64,000 nt of DNA. Origin: Pseudomonas sp. gcc21. GTDB taxonomy: Bacteria; Pseudomonadota; Gammaproteobacteria; Pseudomonadales; Pseudomonadaceae. Below, piece after piece: positions 16,821 through 27,012 of the stretch (the stretch's first letter is position 1; every line of letters starts with the position of its first letter). The stretch spans positions 1,736,001 to 1,800,000 of the forward strand of contig NZ_CP051625.1 in NCBI RefSeq assembly GCF_012844345.1, given 5' to 3'. A program made the position numbers and the translations under genes. The notes beneath the pieces are model-generated. The model ran no database searches. It saw only the letters and a program-made list of their open reading frames with translations, and was not told the DNA's origin.

Positions 16821-17146
16821 CAATTGTCTCCCTTGCCGTCGACGTGGTCACTGTCCAGCTCGCCTTGCGCCCGTAATGCCAGCACCAGAGCGAAGGCGGT
16901 CATGGCAAAGCCGATGACGATGGCAGTCAATACCAGTGCCTGCGGCAAGGGGTCAGCGTACTGCTCGGCTTTGCCCAATACCGCCGGCATACCGGTGTGC
17001 AAGCGCCCCATAGCCAGCAGAAACAGATTGACCGCATAGCTGAGCAGGGTAAGGCCAACGACGACTTGAAACGTACGTGCGCGCAATAAAAGGTACACGC
17101 CGGACATGGTGAGAATGCCCAGCGTCAGGGCGTACAGCAATTCCAT
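16820..17146 (-). CDS. mrpC: Mrp Na+/H+ antiporter subunit C, locus 1
   Basis: 108 residues with three membrane segments, NuoK-like. The motif 'YADPLPQALVLTAIVIGFAM' (~64-83) is the MnhC/PhaC hallmark. The C-terminus is short and acidic ('ELDSDHVDGKGDN'). Start and stop codons each share one base with the neighbouring genes, which indicates tight coupling. Confidence 0.93.
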   Translation of the reverse strand: MELLYALTLGILTMSGVYLLLRARTFQVVVGLTLLSYAVNLFLLAMGRLHTGMPAVLGKAEQYADPLPQALVLTAIVIGFAMTAFALVLALRAQGELDSDHVDGKGDN

Positions 17147-19938
17147 TAAAGCGTCTCCCTTACAGTACGGCTTCCGGACAGTTTGCCGATATTGGCGAGG
17201 ATCAGCAGCGTAGCGCCCACTACAGTGAGATACACGCCGAGGTCGAAGAGCATTGCTGTGGCCAGCTCGACTTCACCAACTAACGGAAAGTGGAAATAAC
17301 CGAAGGCGCTGGTCAGGAACGGATAGCCAAAGGCGAAGCTGCCCAGCCCGGTCAAGCCGGCAATCAACACACCGATACCCGCCAGATGGTGGTAATTCAC
17401 GCCCCAGCGTTGCGTCGTCCATTGCTCGCCGCTCCCCACGTACTGCAGGATCAGCGCCACGGCGGTGATCAGGCCTGCAATGAAGCCGCCGCCGGGCAAG
17501 TTGTGGCCGCGGAAGAATATATACACCGATACCAGCAGCGCGAGCGGCAGAATCACACGGGTCAGGTTAACCAGCATGAGCGGTCGCGTGGCTCGCGCCC
17601 AACCGCGCCCGTTCATGTCAGTTTCAGGGATGCGTAAACGCAACCCGTCAACCAGTGCATAAATGGCGACGGCGGCGATGGCCAGCACGGTGACCTCGCC
17701 CATGGTATCGAACCCGCGGAAGTCGACCAGGATCACGTTGACCACGTTGGTGCCACCGCCACCGCTGTAGCTGTTCTCCAGGAAGAAGCTGGCAATGGTG
17801 TCGTAGGGGCGGGTCAGCACGGCGAAGGTCAAGCCGCCGACCAACAGCCCCGCCAGCCCAGCCAGAATCACATCGCGACTACTACGCAGAGTGGATGAGG
17901 TGCGCGGGGTATAACGCGGCAGGAAAAACAACGCCAGCATGAACAGGATGATGGTCACCACTTCAACCGAGAGCTGGGTCAATGCCAGATCCGGAGCGGA
18001 GAAGCGCGCAAAGCCCAGCGCGACCATCAACCCCACCACGCTGAGCATGATCAGCGCGACCAGCCTGCGCCGATGCATGAGTGCAGTGGCGCCAGCCGCT
18101 ATCATCAGAATCAGCGCACCAACGAGCGTGATGCCGTCAACTGGCGACATCGCCACTTCACCCTGCCACACCGGCAGGCGTACCAGCCAGAAGCCAGTGA
18201 CCACCAGCGCAGCGAAGAGCATCCAGGTCATGTAACGCTGCAGCGATGCGTTCTCAAGCAATAGCGTGAATTGCCCGGCGCGCCCCACCAGCGTCTGGAT
18301 CGCGTTTTCGAATACCAGCTTGGCGTCCATATCCGGCAGGCGTTCATACCAGCCGAACAATTGTCTGCGCGTGAAGTACACAATGATGCCGACCACCATT
18401 GCCACGATGCTCATGATCAGCGGCAGGTTGAAGCCGTGCCATACAGACAGGCTGTACTCCGGCAGGCCGCCACCCAGCGTGGCGCTGGCAGCTACGGCCA
18501 GCAGGCTGGAGACAGTGAACGCCGGCCACAGGCCGACCAGCAAACAGAGTGCCACGAGGATTTCCACCGGCACCTTCATATAGCGCGGCGGTTCATGCGG
18601 CGGGTACTTCGGCAGATTCACCGGCTTGCCATTGAAGAACACGTCGTGGATGAAGCGCAGCGAATAGGCTACCGAGAAAACGCCGTACAGCGTCGCGACC
18701 AGCGGGATGATCCAGCTGAAATTGCCGAACTGGTGCTGTTGCAGGGTTTCGGTGAAGAACATTTCCTTGCTCAGGAAGCCGTTGAGCAGCGGCACCCCCG
18801 CCATCGCTGCCGCGGCGACCATAGCCAACGTTGCGGTATGCGGCATATAGCGCCACAAGCCGTTGATCCGCCGCATGTCGCGGGTACCGGTCTCGTGGTC
18901 AATGATGCCGGCGGCCATGAACAGTGAAGCCTTGAAGGTCGCATGGTTGATGATGTGGAACACCGCGGCGACTGCGGCCAGGCGTGTGTCGATGCCAAAC
19001 AATAAGGTAATCAGGCCCAGATGACTGATGGTCGAATAGGCCAGCAGCCCCTTGAGATCATGCTGAAACAGCGCCGTGCAGGCACCGATCAGCAAGGTGA
19101 CCATGCCGGTAATACTGACCAGGTAGAACCACAGATCGGTATCGGAAAGCGCCGGATACAACCGCGCCAGCAAAAACACCCCCGCTTTGACCATGGTGGC
19201 CGAGTGCAGATAGGCCGATACCGGCGTGGGTGCCGCCATCGCATGGGGCAGCCAGAAATGGAACGGAAACTGGGCGGATTTGGTAAACACGCCCAGCAGC
19301 ACCAGAACCAGCACCACCGGATACAGCGCATGGGCACGAATGATATCGCCAGCCACCAGTACGTCGCTCAGCTCGTAACTGCCGACTATCTGACCCAACA
19401 GCAACACGCCACCGAGCAGGGCCAGCCCGCCCCCGCCGGTAACGGCCAGCGCCATGCGCGCACCTTTACGCGCGTCGCTGGAATGCGACCAGTAACCGAT
19501 CAGCAGGAATGACGACAGGCTGGTCAGCTCCCAGAAAAACATCATCAGCAGCAGGTTTTCCGACAGCACCACGCCGAGCATTGAGCCCATGAACAGCAGC
19601 AGATAGGCGAAGAAACGCCCCATCGGGTCGTTCTTTGACAGGTAGTAGCGGGCGTACAGGATCACCAACAGCCCGATGCCCATGATCAGCAAGGCGAACA
19701 TGAAGCCCAACCCATCGAGCCGGAAGCTGAGATTCAGCCCCACGCGGGTCAGCCATGGCCAGCTCTGCACAACCGTCTCGCCAGCGAACACATCGGGCAC
19801 GTGACGCCACAACAGAACCAGGCCAATGATCGGCGCAAGCATGGTGGCTGTTGCGCAGAGCGAGCGTCCTCGCTCGCCAGTCAACAGGGGCAGAAAACAG
19901 CCCAGAAAAGGTAGCAATACAATAAGCGCCAGGGTCAT
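17146..19938 (-). CDS. mrpA: Mrp Na+/H+ antiporter subunits A and B fused, locus 1
   Basis: 930 residues. The first ~520 are a NuoL-like antiporter module with '[20 protein letters not shown]' and '[20 protein letters not shown]' (conserved Glu and Lys/His lines). A MrpA-specific C-terminal extension follows ('[20 protein letters not shown]'), and then a MrpB domain ('[19 protein letters not shown]' with '[14 protein letters not shown]'). Fused A-B subunits are known for Pseudomonas Sha/Pha. The ATG at 19938 has GGAG ten bases upstream; the frame is open to 20004 but those residues are hydrophilic and atypical. It is the first gene of the operon and probably its main ion-translocating subunit. 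Confidence 0.93.
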   Translation of the reverse strand: MTLALIVLLPFLGCFLPLLTGERGRSLCATATMLAPIIGLVLLWRHVPDVFAGETVVQSWPWLTRVGLNLSFRLDGLGFMFALLIMGIGLLVILYARYYLSKNDPMGRFFAYLLLFMGSMLGVVLSENLLLMMFFWELTSLSSFLLIGYWSHSSDARKGARMALAVTGGGGLALLGGVLLLGQIVGSYELSDVLVAGDIIRAHALYPVVLVLVLLGVFTKSAQFPFHFWLPHAMAAPTPVSAYLHSATMVKAGVFLLARLYPALSDTDLWFYLVSITGMVTLLIGACTALFQHDLKGLLAYSTISHLGLITLLFGIDTRLAAVAAVFHIINHATFKASLFMAAGIIDHETGTRDMRRINGLWRYMPHTATLAMVAAAAMAGVPLLNGFLSKEMFFTETLQQHQFGNFSWIIPLVATLYGVFSVAYSLRFIHDVFFNGKPVNLPKYPPHEPPRYMKVPVEILVALCLLVGLWPAFTVSSLLAVAASATLGGGLPEYSLSVWHGFNLPLIMSIVAMVVGIIVYFTRRQLFGWYERLPDMDAKLVFENAIQTLVGRAGQFTLLLENASLQRYMTWMLFAALVVTGFWLVRLPVWQGEVAMSPVDGITLVGALILMIAAGATALMHRRRLVALIMLSVVGLMVALGFARFSAPDLALTQLSVEVVTIILFMLALFFLPRYTPRTSSTLRSSRDVILAGLAGLLVGGLTFAVLTRPYDTIASFFLENSYSGGGGTNVVNVILVDFRGFDTMGEVTVLAIAAVAIYALVDGLRLRIPETDMNGRGWARATRPLMLVNLTRVILPLALLVSVYIFFRGHNLPGGGFIAGLITAVALILQYVGSGEQWTTQRWGVNYHHLAGIGVLIAGLTGLGSFAFGYPFLTSAFGYFHFPLVGEVELATAMLFDLGVYLTVVGATLLILANIGKLSGSRTVRETL

Positions 19939-20022
19939 GCGGGACACACTCCGTTTATGGCCTTTCAGGCTTCTTCGTATGGCGGATTCGCCTTCCCGGT
20001 CCAAGGTCCCGGAGGCGCATCA

Positions 20023-20031
20023 TTATCCACA
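20023..20031 (+). other. Perfect DnaA-box sequence
   Basis: TTATCCACA in the spacer between the two Mrp operons, in the same orientation as the copy at 14155-14163. The pair brackets the first Mrp operon. Confidence 0.3.
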
Positions 20032-20132
20032 GACAGCGTTTAGCTGTCATGGTTTGACTCCCCAATCAGCAAAGCCCGATACCGGCTATCTGTGCACCGG
20101 GCGTTCGACAGAGGCGCAGCGGCCGCTGTGAT

Positions 20133-20489
20133 TCAGGACCGCGGGGATTTCGGCCGCTGAAGGTCTTCCTCCAGCGCGTCGCCAAGTGAACCGGTTCTGG
20201 GTCGAATCCCCGCCATATATCCTGCACGGGCTATAGCATGGGCCGCCAGGGGCGCCGTGATGAGCAGCACACATACTGCCAGCAAGGTCTCCATCCATAC
20301 CATGCCAGAGGTAGCGCATAGCACACCCATTAACACCAGAATCGCCCCCAGCGCTCCGGCCTTGCTCGCCGAATGCATGCGCGCATAAGCATCCGGTAAC
20401 CGCCACACGCCAATCGCGCCCAGCAAGCTCAGCAACGCCCCGAGCAGGACCAATACCGATGCAGCAACAGGCAGTATCTGGCTCGTCAT
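20133..20489 (-). CDS. mrpG: Mrp Na+/H+ antiporter subunit G, locus 2
   Basis: 118 residues, three membrane segments, with 'IGVWRLPDAYARMHSASKAG', the same signature as the locus-1 subunit but clearly diverged. It ends in a basic tail ('EEDLQRPKSPRS'). The ATG overlaps the mrpF stop by 4 bp. Last gene of the second operon. Confidence 0.92.
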   Translation of the reverse strand: MTSQILPVAASVLVLLGALLSLLGAIGVWRLPDAYARMHSASKAGALGAILVLMGVLCATSGMVWMETLLAVCVLLITAPLAAHAIARAGYMAGIRPRTGSLGDALEEDLQRPKSPRS

Positions 20490-20809
20490 CGGTCGGCCCT
20501 TTCGTCATGGGTCGGGTGATTGGACGCGCCACGGCCACCAGCGCTGAACAGCAGAGCGAAGGCGACGCTGCTGAAAAAGCTGACGATAGCCAGTACAACC
20601 GCCACATCCAGTAACTCCGCATCCCCCCGGTAAAGCGCCATTACCGCAACGCTGGCGACGCCGACCATTGTCATCGCATCCACCGCTACAGCCCGGTCAG
20701 GCCGGCTCGGACCCAGCAGCAACCTGAGCACCAGTATCAAGGCGCTAAGTAGCAGAATGCTCCCCGCCAACGGCAGAACCCAGCTCGCGCCATAGAGTTC
20801 AGTAGTCAT
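20486..20809 (-). CDS. mrpF: Mrp Na+/H+ antiporter subunit F, locus 2
   Basis: 107 residues with the MrpF motif 'RLLLGPSRPDRAVAVDAMTM'. It differs from the locus-1 copy in the core and has an additional C-terminal tail rich in Gly, Arg and His. The start overlaps the mrpE stop by 4 bp (ATGA). Confidence 0.92.
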   Translation of the reverse strand: MTTELYGASWVLPLAGSILLLSALILVLRLLLGPSRPDRAVAVDAMTMVGVASVAVMALYRGDAELLDVAVVLAIVSFFSSVAFALLFSAGGRGASNHPTHDERADR

Positions 20810-21285
20810 AGCTGTCCTCCCATCGGGTGTATCCAGGCAGCCAGGCGCTGCTCTATGTCAACCACAGATTGCTGGACCGATTCAGCGCTCTGCGTATCCA
20901 GTACGTGTACATAGAGCACGCTATCCAGGTAATCCAGCGCCAGCGTGCCCGGCGTGAGCGTCAACAGGCAGCAGATCAGCGTGATCAGCCGCTTGTCGTC
21001 CGTTTGCAAGGCTACGCGCACCACGGCCGGTGAAACGGTCCGGCGCCAGTTCAGTGTTACACGCGCAACGTCGACGGAGGCAGCAACAATCTTGTAGACA
21101 TACCAGGGAACAAATCGAGCACCCGCTTCAGCGCGCATCGCATATATCCGGCACGCTGGCACTGCCAGGCCCAGCAACCTGAACACCACGTAGACCACCA
21201 GCATTGCCAGCAGCCATCGGGTCGGTGTCAATCCGAGCGTTGCCCACGCCAGCAAGGCAGCGCTCAGTACGTGCGTGAGTAACAT
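20806..21285 (-). CDS. mrpE: Mrp Na+/H+ antiporter subunit E, locus 2
   Basis: 159 residues from the ATG at 21285, which shares one base with the mrpD stop (TGATG). It has two N-terminal hydrophobic stretches and the MnhE signature 'LICCLLTLTPGTLALDYLDS' in the cytoplasmic domain. Sequence is diverged from the locus-1 MrpE. Confidence 0.9.
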   Translation of the reverse strand: MLLTHVLSAALLAWATLGLTPTRWLLAMLVVYVVFRLLGLAVPACRIYAMRAEAGARFVPWYVYKIVAASVDVARVTLNWRRTVSPAVVRVALQTDDKRLITLICCLLTLTPGTLALDYLDSVLYVHVLDTQSAESVQQSVVDIEQRLAAWIHPMGGQL

Positions 21286-22778
21286 CAAGGTGCGCCCTCC
21301 GTAGCCGGACGTTGCAGGTATGCCTGTGCCTCGGTTAATTGCAGCGATGCGGCCCAGGCATACTCCATTGCCGGCCCCGCACCAAAGCCGATAAGCACCG
21401 TCATCAAGGCCAGCACCGCGACCACCACCCAGGCGCTACGCGGTGCCTGGTCCGCGTGCTCACAATGATCCCCGTCAGGGTGTGGCTTGAGAAAAGCCTC
21501 GTTCCATATCTTGCTCATGGACAGCACTGTTATGGCACCGGTCAGCAGTGCAAAGGAAGCCGCCCATCCCTGACCTGCCTCGAGACTTGCGCGTATCAGG
21601 ATCAGCTTGGCCCAGAATCCTGACAAGGGCGGAATGCCGGCCAATGACAAGGCAGGGATGGCGAAAAGCACCGCCAGCAACGGCTTGGCTGCGTAGAGAC
21701 CGCCCATCCGCGCCAGGCGTTCGGAGCCGGTAAACCGCGATGCCAGACCGCCAATCAGGAAGAGATTGGCTTTTACAACGATATGGTGAATCAGATAAAA
21801 CACCGCGCCGGCCAGTGCCAGGGGTGTCGCCAGGGCAAGGCCCAACACCATGTAGCCAACCTGGCTGACAATATGAAAGGACAGGATGCGCCGAATCTCG
21901 GTTTGCGCTGCTGCGCCCAGGACGCCGACGAGCATCGTTGCGCAGGCAACCCACAATAGAACTTCATGCGCCACGCCCTGCTCAGGCCAGAGCAAAGTCA
22001 CCAGACGGATCAGCGCGTACACGCCGACCTTGGTCAGCAATCCGGCAAACAGCGCAGACACCGGCACCCAGGCCACGTGATATGAAGCCGGTAACCAGCC
22101 GAATACCGGAAACAGCGCTCCTTTGATGGAAAACGCCAGCAGCATCAACGTGACACCCAATGTCGCGCTACCACTTGCCTCGCCGCTGCGGAAGATCAAG
22201 GCCAGCTCACCCATGTTCAGCGTGCCGCTCGCACCGTAGACCAGGCCTGCCGCCAGCAGGAACAACAGCGTAGCCAGCAGGTTGAGTACCAGGTAGGTCA
22301 TGCTTCCCGCCAGCCGCCGCTGACCACCGCCCAGCGATATCAGTGCGAAGGACCCCATAAGTAACACTTCAAACCAGACATACAGGTTGAACACATCGCC
22401 GGTGATGAACGCCCCGCATATCCCTGTCAGCAGCCCCTGAGTGAACAGATGACTGTCGCGCAGAAATTCCTGTGCCATCGGCTGGCGATGCATGTATACC
22501 AGCGTCGCCAGTCCAATCACCCCAGTGATGGCGACCATCACCGCCGATAACCGGTCGATCACCAGGCTGATCCCATAGGGCGCGGGCCAGCTGCCCATCT
22601 GGCCCGTGATCACGGTTCCCTGCGCAGCTATCCACACCAGCCACAGACCGGTAATCAATAGCAGTGTGCTGCCGGCAAGACTGATCAGCGTGACCCATGC
22701 CAGGCGTCGCCGGACAAGCAGACAAAGCATCAGGGTCGTGAGCGGCAGCAGTACCGGCAGTACCAGCAGCAGATTCAT
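21285..22778 (-). CDS. mrpD: Mrp Na+/H+ antiporter subunit D, locus 2
   Basis: 497 residues, multi-pass, NuoN/NuoM-like. It keeps the conserved Glu ('FNLYVWFEVLLMGSFALISL') and Lys ('ALFPVFGWLPASYHVAW', 'FAGLLTKVGVYALIRL') of active antiporter subunits. The ATG overlaps the mrpC stop by 4 bp. The two MrpD proteins of the window are plainly different sequences, so this is not a recent tandem duplication. Confidence 0.93.
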   Translation of the reverse strand: MNLLLVLPVLLPLTTLMLCLLVRRRLAWVTLISLAGSTLLLITGLWLVWIAAQGTVITGQMGSWPAPYGISLVIDRLSAVMVAITGVIGLATLVYMHRQPMAQEFLRDSHLFTQGLLTGICGAFITGDVFNLYVWFEVLLMGSFALISLGGGQRRLAGSMTYLVLNLLATLLFLLAAGLVYGASGTLNMGELALIFRSGEASGSATLGVTLMLLAFSIKGALFPVFGWLPASYHVAWVPVSALFAGLLTKVGVYALIRLVTLLWPEQGVAHEVLLWVACATMLVGVLGAAAQTEIRRILSFHIVSQVGYMVLGLALATPLALAGAVFYLIHHIVVKANLFLIGGLASRFTGSERLARMGGLYAAKPLLAVLFAIPALSLAGIPPLSGFWAKLILIRASLEAGQGWAASFALLTGAITVLSMSKIWNEAFLKPHPDGDHCEHADQAPRSAWVVVAVLALMTVLIGFGAGPAMEYAWAASLQLTEAQAYLQRPATEGAP

Positions 22779-23206
22779 TGAGCCCCCCGGGGCGACGGCT
22801 TCGCTTCAGCGGGCGGCCTTTCATCGCCCTCCTCTATGCCATTCTCCTGCCCGTCGGGGGCGGGCTCTTCTACCACGGCACTGACGTGATCAGTCTCCTC
22901 GTCGCCATGTAGTTCGTGGGTGCGCTTGAGTATCGATAGCGCAAAAACAAACAGTGCGAAGCCAATCACGATGGCTGTAAGCACCAGCGCCTGCGGCAGC
23001 GGGTTGGCCAGGCCCGCGGTATCCGAACCAAGCGCAACGAAGGCCGGCGCATCACCGGCGTGACGACCTGCGACGAGTACGCCCAGGTTCATTGCGTTGC
23101 TGAACACTGTGATGCCGAGCACAACGCGTATGAGGTGTTGATCGAGCATCATCCATATGCCCAGCCCAGCCATGGTTCCCGCTGTGATTGCCGCGACCCA
23201 TTCCAT
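22775..23206 (-). CDS. mrpC: Mrp Na+/H+ antiporter subunit C, locus 2
   Basis: 143 residues: a NuoK-like core with 'LANPLPQALVLTAIVIGFAL', followed by a ~35-residue charged, Glu/Pro-rich C-terminal tail ('EEPAPDGQENGIEEGDERPP'). The locus-1 MrpC has only a short tail. The start shares one base with the mrpA stop. Confidence 0.92.
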   Translation of the reverse strand: MEWVAAITAGTMAGLGIWMMLDQHLIRVVLGITVFSNAMNLGVLVAGRHAGDAPAFVALGSDTAGLANPLPQALVLTAIVIGFALFVFALSILKRTHELHGDEETDHVSAVVEEPAPDGQENGIEEGDERPPAEAKPSPRGAQ

Positions 23207-25929
23207 CAGCTGGCCCTCCCGACCAGGTTACGCAGCATATGGGTCACCGACCCAAAGACTGTCAGGAAGACCCCAAGGTCGAACAGCAGCGGCGTGCCTA
23301 GTTTCACGCCGAAGGGCTCTGCCCAGCGGCTGGTCATGTAGGAATCACCAAGCAGGACCGCGCCGATGCCGGCTCCCATGGCGCAGGCCAGGCCGGCAGC
23401 AATGATTGTGGTCGGCGGCACCCGTCCCAGCCCGCGCTGGATGCCCCGTCCGAACGTCAGCACCAGCAGCGCAAAACCCGTCGCTGCCACCAGACCGCCG
23501 ATGAATCCGCCGCCGGGATAGTTGTGTCCCCGCCAGAACACCACCAGCGATACCGCGAGCATGATCGCCGCCAGTGGCCGCATACCTTGACGCAACAGGA
23601 CTGACCCGAACTCCGGGAGCCCCCGGGGCCGTATGTCGGCCGCCTGACCGGCACCCAGCAAGGTTGATGTAGCCAGCGCAGCAAGGGCCACCACCAGAAT
23701 TTCGCCAAGCGTATCGATAGCCCGGAAGTCCACCAGAATGACGTTCACCACATTCATCCCATAGCCGCCGGGCAAGCTGTTCTCGGTCAGCCACTCGGCA
23801 ATATCGCCTGGGAGCGGCTGACTGACGACCGCCATGATCAGCAGCGTCACCGCAACACCCACGGTGCAGGCGGCAATCACCTGCCAGCGCCGGTTGCGTC
23901 CGGAACCCGAGCCAACGGCCGGCAGCCCCGGCATCCGCCGTAATACCACAGCGAGGAACACCACGGTCAGGGTCTCGACCATCAGCTGGGTCAGCGCTAC
24001 GTCTGGTGCATTGACCGAAAGATAGAACAGCGCCAAGCCCAAACCACTGGCCGCCAGCGAAGCCACCAGCGCCAGGCGTCCGGACTTGAGCGCCGCACCC
24101 GCCGCGCCGCCGGCTGCCAACAACGCGCCGACAATTCCCGGCAAGGACAGCGGCGCCAGAGACTCGCTGGGCCACAGGGGAGCATCCACCAGCCATAGCC
24201 CACCCAGAATGGTCACACTCACGGCGCAGGCTAGTAATGCGACATGTGCGCGCAACGAGCCGTGCTGAAAGTTACCCGCCACCGCACCCGCCAGCTGAAA
24301 CACCCGCACCAAGAAGCCGTCCCACAGTAAGTCGCCGCTAACCCGCCAGAAGCGGTCAAGCTGTCTGGCCAACCAGCGCACCCGATCAGCTTGCAGATAA
24401 AACAACACGCCAAGACTGATAGTCAGAACGCTGGCAATCACGGCCGGTGTAATGCCGCCCCAGAGATACAGGCTCACATCAATCGGCCCAGCTGAAATGG
24501 CTTCCACTGCGGTGTTGACCAGCCAGGCCTCCGGCCATTGATTCCAGATCCCAAGACCAAGCCCCCCGATCGCCAGCATGAGCGCGCCGAGCCACATGAA
24601 GGGTGATACTTCATGCGGTGCGGTGGCATATTGCGGACGACGACCCAGGAAGGCGCGAATGAATATCAACCCTGCGGCTGCGAATAACAGTGCATTGGTC
24701 AGTATCATTACGATGGTGACCGCCCAACCGATAGCACCCAGTTCGATCAGACCGGAGTACTTGAACTCTTTGGCGATGAAGCCGAAAAAGGGAGGCAGAC
24801 CGGCATTGGAAAAGGCAGCCAGGCCCACCGCGATGCCGGTGAACGGCATGATTGTGAAAAGCCCGCCAAGCCGGCGCAGATCCCGCGTACCCGTGGCGTG
24901 GTCCACCGCACCAATGGCCATGAACAAGGCGCCCTTGTACAGGGAATGCGCCACCAGATAGAGCACGAATGCCTGCAGACCATAGGTGGTGTTGGTACCG
25001 ATCAGCATTGTCAACTGGCCAAGCACCGCGACCGTGGTGTAGGCCAGCATGCGCTTGAGATCGTATTGGCGAATAGCCAGAACAGCGCCAACCAGAGCGG
25101 TCAACGCCCCGATACCAATAAGTATCGAGCTCCAGGCAACGCCCCCGCCAAGAGTAGGATTCAAGCGTGCCAGCAGGTAGATACCTGCTTTTACCATGGT
25201 GGCCGAATGCAGGTAAGCTGACACCGGTGTGAGTGCATTCATGGCGTTGGGCAACCAAATATGAAAGGGCACCTGCGCTGATTTGGTAAAGCAGCCGATT
25301 AGTACCAGCGCCATGATCGCAGGGGATAACGAGCTGGCCTGCACCACTCCCGCTTCAAGACCGGAAAACCGCCAGCCCTGCCCCGCTATGCCGAGCAGCA
25401 CCAGGCCGGCCAACAACGCCAGACCGCCGCCTGCGGTAATCAGCAACGCCTGCAACGCCGCGCGACGGGCCTCGGGCTTTGTGTTTTCGAAACTGATCAG
25501 CAGAAAGGACGCGATGCTGGTCAGCTCCCAGAACACGAACATCACCATGATGTCGTCCGCCAGCACCAGCCCCAGCATGCCCAGCATGAAAATCAGCAAA
25601 TAGGCGTAAAAGCGACCGAGATGGGGATGCCCGCTGAGGTAGCTGCCGGAGTACAGCACGATAAGCGTGCCTATTCCGGTGATGAGCAGGGCGAACAGTA
25701 ACGCCAGACCATCGAGGCGCAAGGTAAAGGTGACATCCAGCAACGGCACCCAGGCCATACTGGAAGTGACGATGTCTCCGCCTGCGACGAGCGGGATAAG
25801 ACTCACAAACCAGGCGAAACAGCCCGCTGGGACCAGTGCCAGCAGCCACAGCGCCTGCCGTGGCAACAGACGCCAGATCAGCGGCGCGCATAGCCCGTTC
25901 AGCGCGATAGCAAGCAAGCCGAATTGCAT
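23206..25929 (-). CDS. mrpA: Mrp Na+/H+ antiporter subunits A and B fused, locus 2
   Basis: 907 residues with the same architecture as the locus-1 protein: a NuoL-like module ('VMFVFWELTSIASFLLISF', 'VPFHIWLPNAMNALTPVSAY'), the MrpA extension ('[20 protein letters not shown]') and a C-terminal MrpB domain ('RPLAAIMLAVSLVVFWRGH' and 'GGGFIGGLVAATGFALLVL'). The ATG at 25929 has AAGG eight bases upstream. It leads the second A-C-D-E-F-G operon; the promoter should lie in the ~350 bp upstream. Confidence 0.93.
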   Translation of the reverse strand: MQFGLLAIALNGLCAPLIWRLLPRQALWLLALVPAGCFAWFVSLIPLVAGGDIVTSSMAWVPLLDVTFTLRLDGLALLFALLITGIGTLIVLYSGSYLSGHPHLGRFYAYLLIFMLGMLGLVLADDIMVMFVFWELTSIASFLLISFENTKPEARRAALQALLITAGGGLALLAGLVLLGIAGQGWRFSGLEAGVVQASSLSPAIMALVLIGCFTKSAQVPFHIWLPNAMNALTPVSAYLHSATMVKAGIYLLARLNPTLGGGVAWSSILIGIGALTALVGAVLAIRQYDLKRMLAYTTVAVLGQLTMLIGTNTTYGLQAFVLYLVAHSLYKGALFMAIGAVDHATGTRDLRRLGGLFTIMPFTGIAVGLAAFSNAGLPPFFGFIAKEFKYSGLIELGAIGWAVTIVMILTNALLFAAAGLIFIRAFLGRRPQYATAPHEVSPFMWLGALMLAIGGLGLGIWNQWPEAWLVNTAVEAISAGPIDVSLYLWGGITPAVIASVLTISLGVLFYLQADRVRWLARQLDRFWRVSGDLLWDGFLVRVFQLAGAVAGNFQHGSLRAHVALLACAVSVTILGGLWLVDAPLWPSESLAPLSLPGIVGALLAAGGAAGAALKSGRLALVASLAASGLGLALFYLSVNAPDVALTQLMVETLTVVFLAVVLRRMPGLPAVGSGSGRNRRWQVIAACTVGVAVTLLIMAVVSQPLPGDIAEWLTENSLPGGYGMNVVNVILVDFRAIDTLGEILVVALAALATSTLLGAGQAADIRPRGLPEFGSVLLRQGMRPLAAIMLAVSLVVFWRGHNYPGGGFIGGLVAATGFALLVLTFGRGIQRGLGRVPPTTIIAAGLACAMGAGIGAVLLGDSYMTSRWAEPFGVKLGTPLLFDLGVFLTVFGSVTHMLRNLVGRAS

Positions 25930-26279
25930 CAGCCGGCCTTCGTCGTGCAGGGTCTTGTCATCGCAACCTCCATGAACGTTCCGCGCAGCTATGCTGCGCA
26001 GTCATAGTGCAACCATTGTTCATACAGGATAGTCGGGGGGCAACGGCCTGATTTCCGTTGAATGCGGCGAGCGCAAAGGCGCTATAAATAAGAGGGGAAT
26101 CTTCGGCGGCTGAAGCACCTTGATACAGTTCAACGTAAATCGAAGCGTGTGGTAAGCCGGCCGGTAATGGATGAGGGGCGTCTGATCATTCTGTGGGGGT
26201 CAGCATTCCCAGGCGACTCAAGCACCCGCTCGACCGTTGCGGACGAGCATGGTGCCTGATCAAGCTGGCCTTTGAGTGT
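25930..26279 (-). other. Intergenic region upstream of Mrp locus 2
   Basis: No gene is seen in these 350 bp on either strand. The half near 25930 should hold the mrpA promoter and the half near 26279 the 3' end of the glycine-zipper lipoprotein gene. I found no clear -35/-10 pair or terminator. Confidence 0.5.
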
Positions 26280-26741
26280 CTACTTCGTCACGCGCGACTC
26301 ACCGTTCACGGTCATGATGCGTACGCGCTCACCCTCGGAAAAGGACACGTCATCGGAGACGGCCTGAACATAGGATCGGGTATGCCCGTCGTCTTCACGC
26401 ACGGTAATTTCAATACCCTGCCTGCGGGTGAACCCCTCCTCGGCCGCAGCCCCTGCAACGCCGCCTGCTACGGCGCCCAGCACGCTGGTAATCATGCTGC
26501 CGCGACCGCCGCCAAGACCGCTGCCGGCAATGCCGCCGACTGCTGCGCCTGCACCCGGGCCGATCACGGATTTGGTGCCCTCAATCTGCACGAAACGCAC
26601 CGATTCGACGGTGCCCATGCGAACTGTCTGCGGGGTGCGGGCCTGCTCACGGGAATAGGTATCGCCGGTCAGCCCTTTGGCACACCCGCCGAGAACCAGC
26701 AGAGCGCCCAACAGCCAGGTCATCCAGAGATGTTTCTTCAT
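26280..26741 (-). CDS. Glycine-zipper outer-membrane lipoprotein (SlyB-like)
   Basis: 153 residues from the ATG at 26741 (GGAG ten bases upstream). The N-terminus MKKHLWMTWLLGALLVLGGC is a lipoprotein signal with lipobox L-G-G-C. The middle is glycine- and alanine-rich with a zipper pattern ('IGPGAGAAVGGIAGSGLGGG' and 'VLGAVAGGVAGAAAEEG'), typical of SlyB/Pcp-type proteins that sit in the outer membrane. A short beta-rich C-terminal part follows ('GIEITVREDDGHTRSYVQAV'). Six residues upstream are in frame but would spoil the signal peptide. Confidence 0.82.
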   Translation of the reverse strand: MKKHLWMTWLLGALLVLGGCAKGLTGDTYSREQARTPQTVRMGTVESVRFVQIEGTKSVIGPGAGAAVGGIAGSGLGGGRGSMITSVLGAVAGGVAGAAAEEGFTRRQGIEITVREDDGHTRSYVQAVSDDVSFSEGERVRIMTVNGESRVTK

Positions 26742-27012
26742 GGTGTACTCCACTTTCATCAGATCAGTGACAGATTAGACGCTTTCGTTGCCCGGATGTT
26801 GCGTGAACCTCTTACCACTTGTGACTGCCGGAGCGGAGCCACTGATCAGAAATCAACCGCAACGGTCGTCTGCAGCTGGCAAGTTCGCTAGAATCCGTCG
26901 CGACTTTTCATCGGAGCGGTTATCCGCCCCCGTACATTCATCTCGTTCGCCGTAACCCGCCAATAACAACAAGAATACCCGTCGGTTGCCGATCTCTGAT
27001 TGAGGTTTCCGC

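Noticed and set aside
26193..26891. A 232-codon frame antisense to the glycine-zipper lipoprotein
   Set aside because: The minus-strand protein has a clear lipoprotein signal and family pattern; the plus frame has none.
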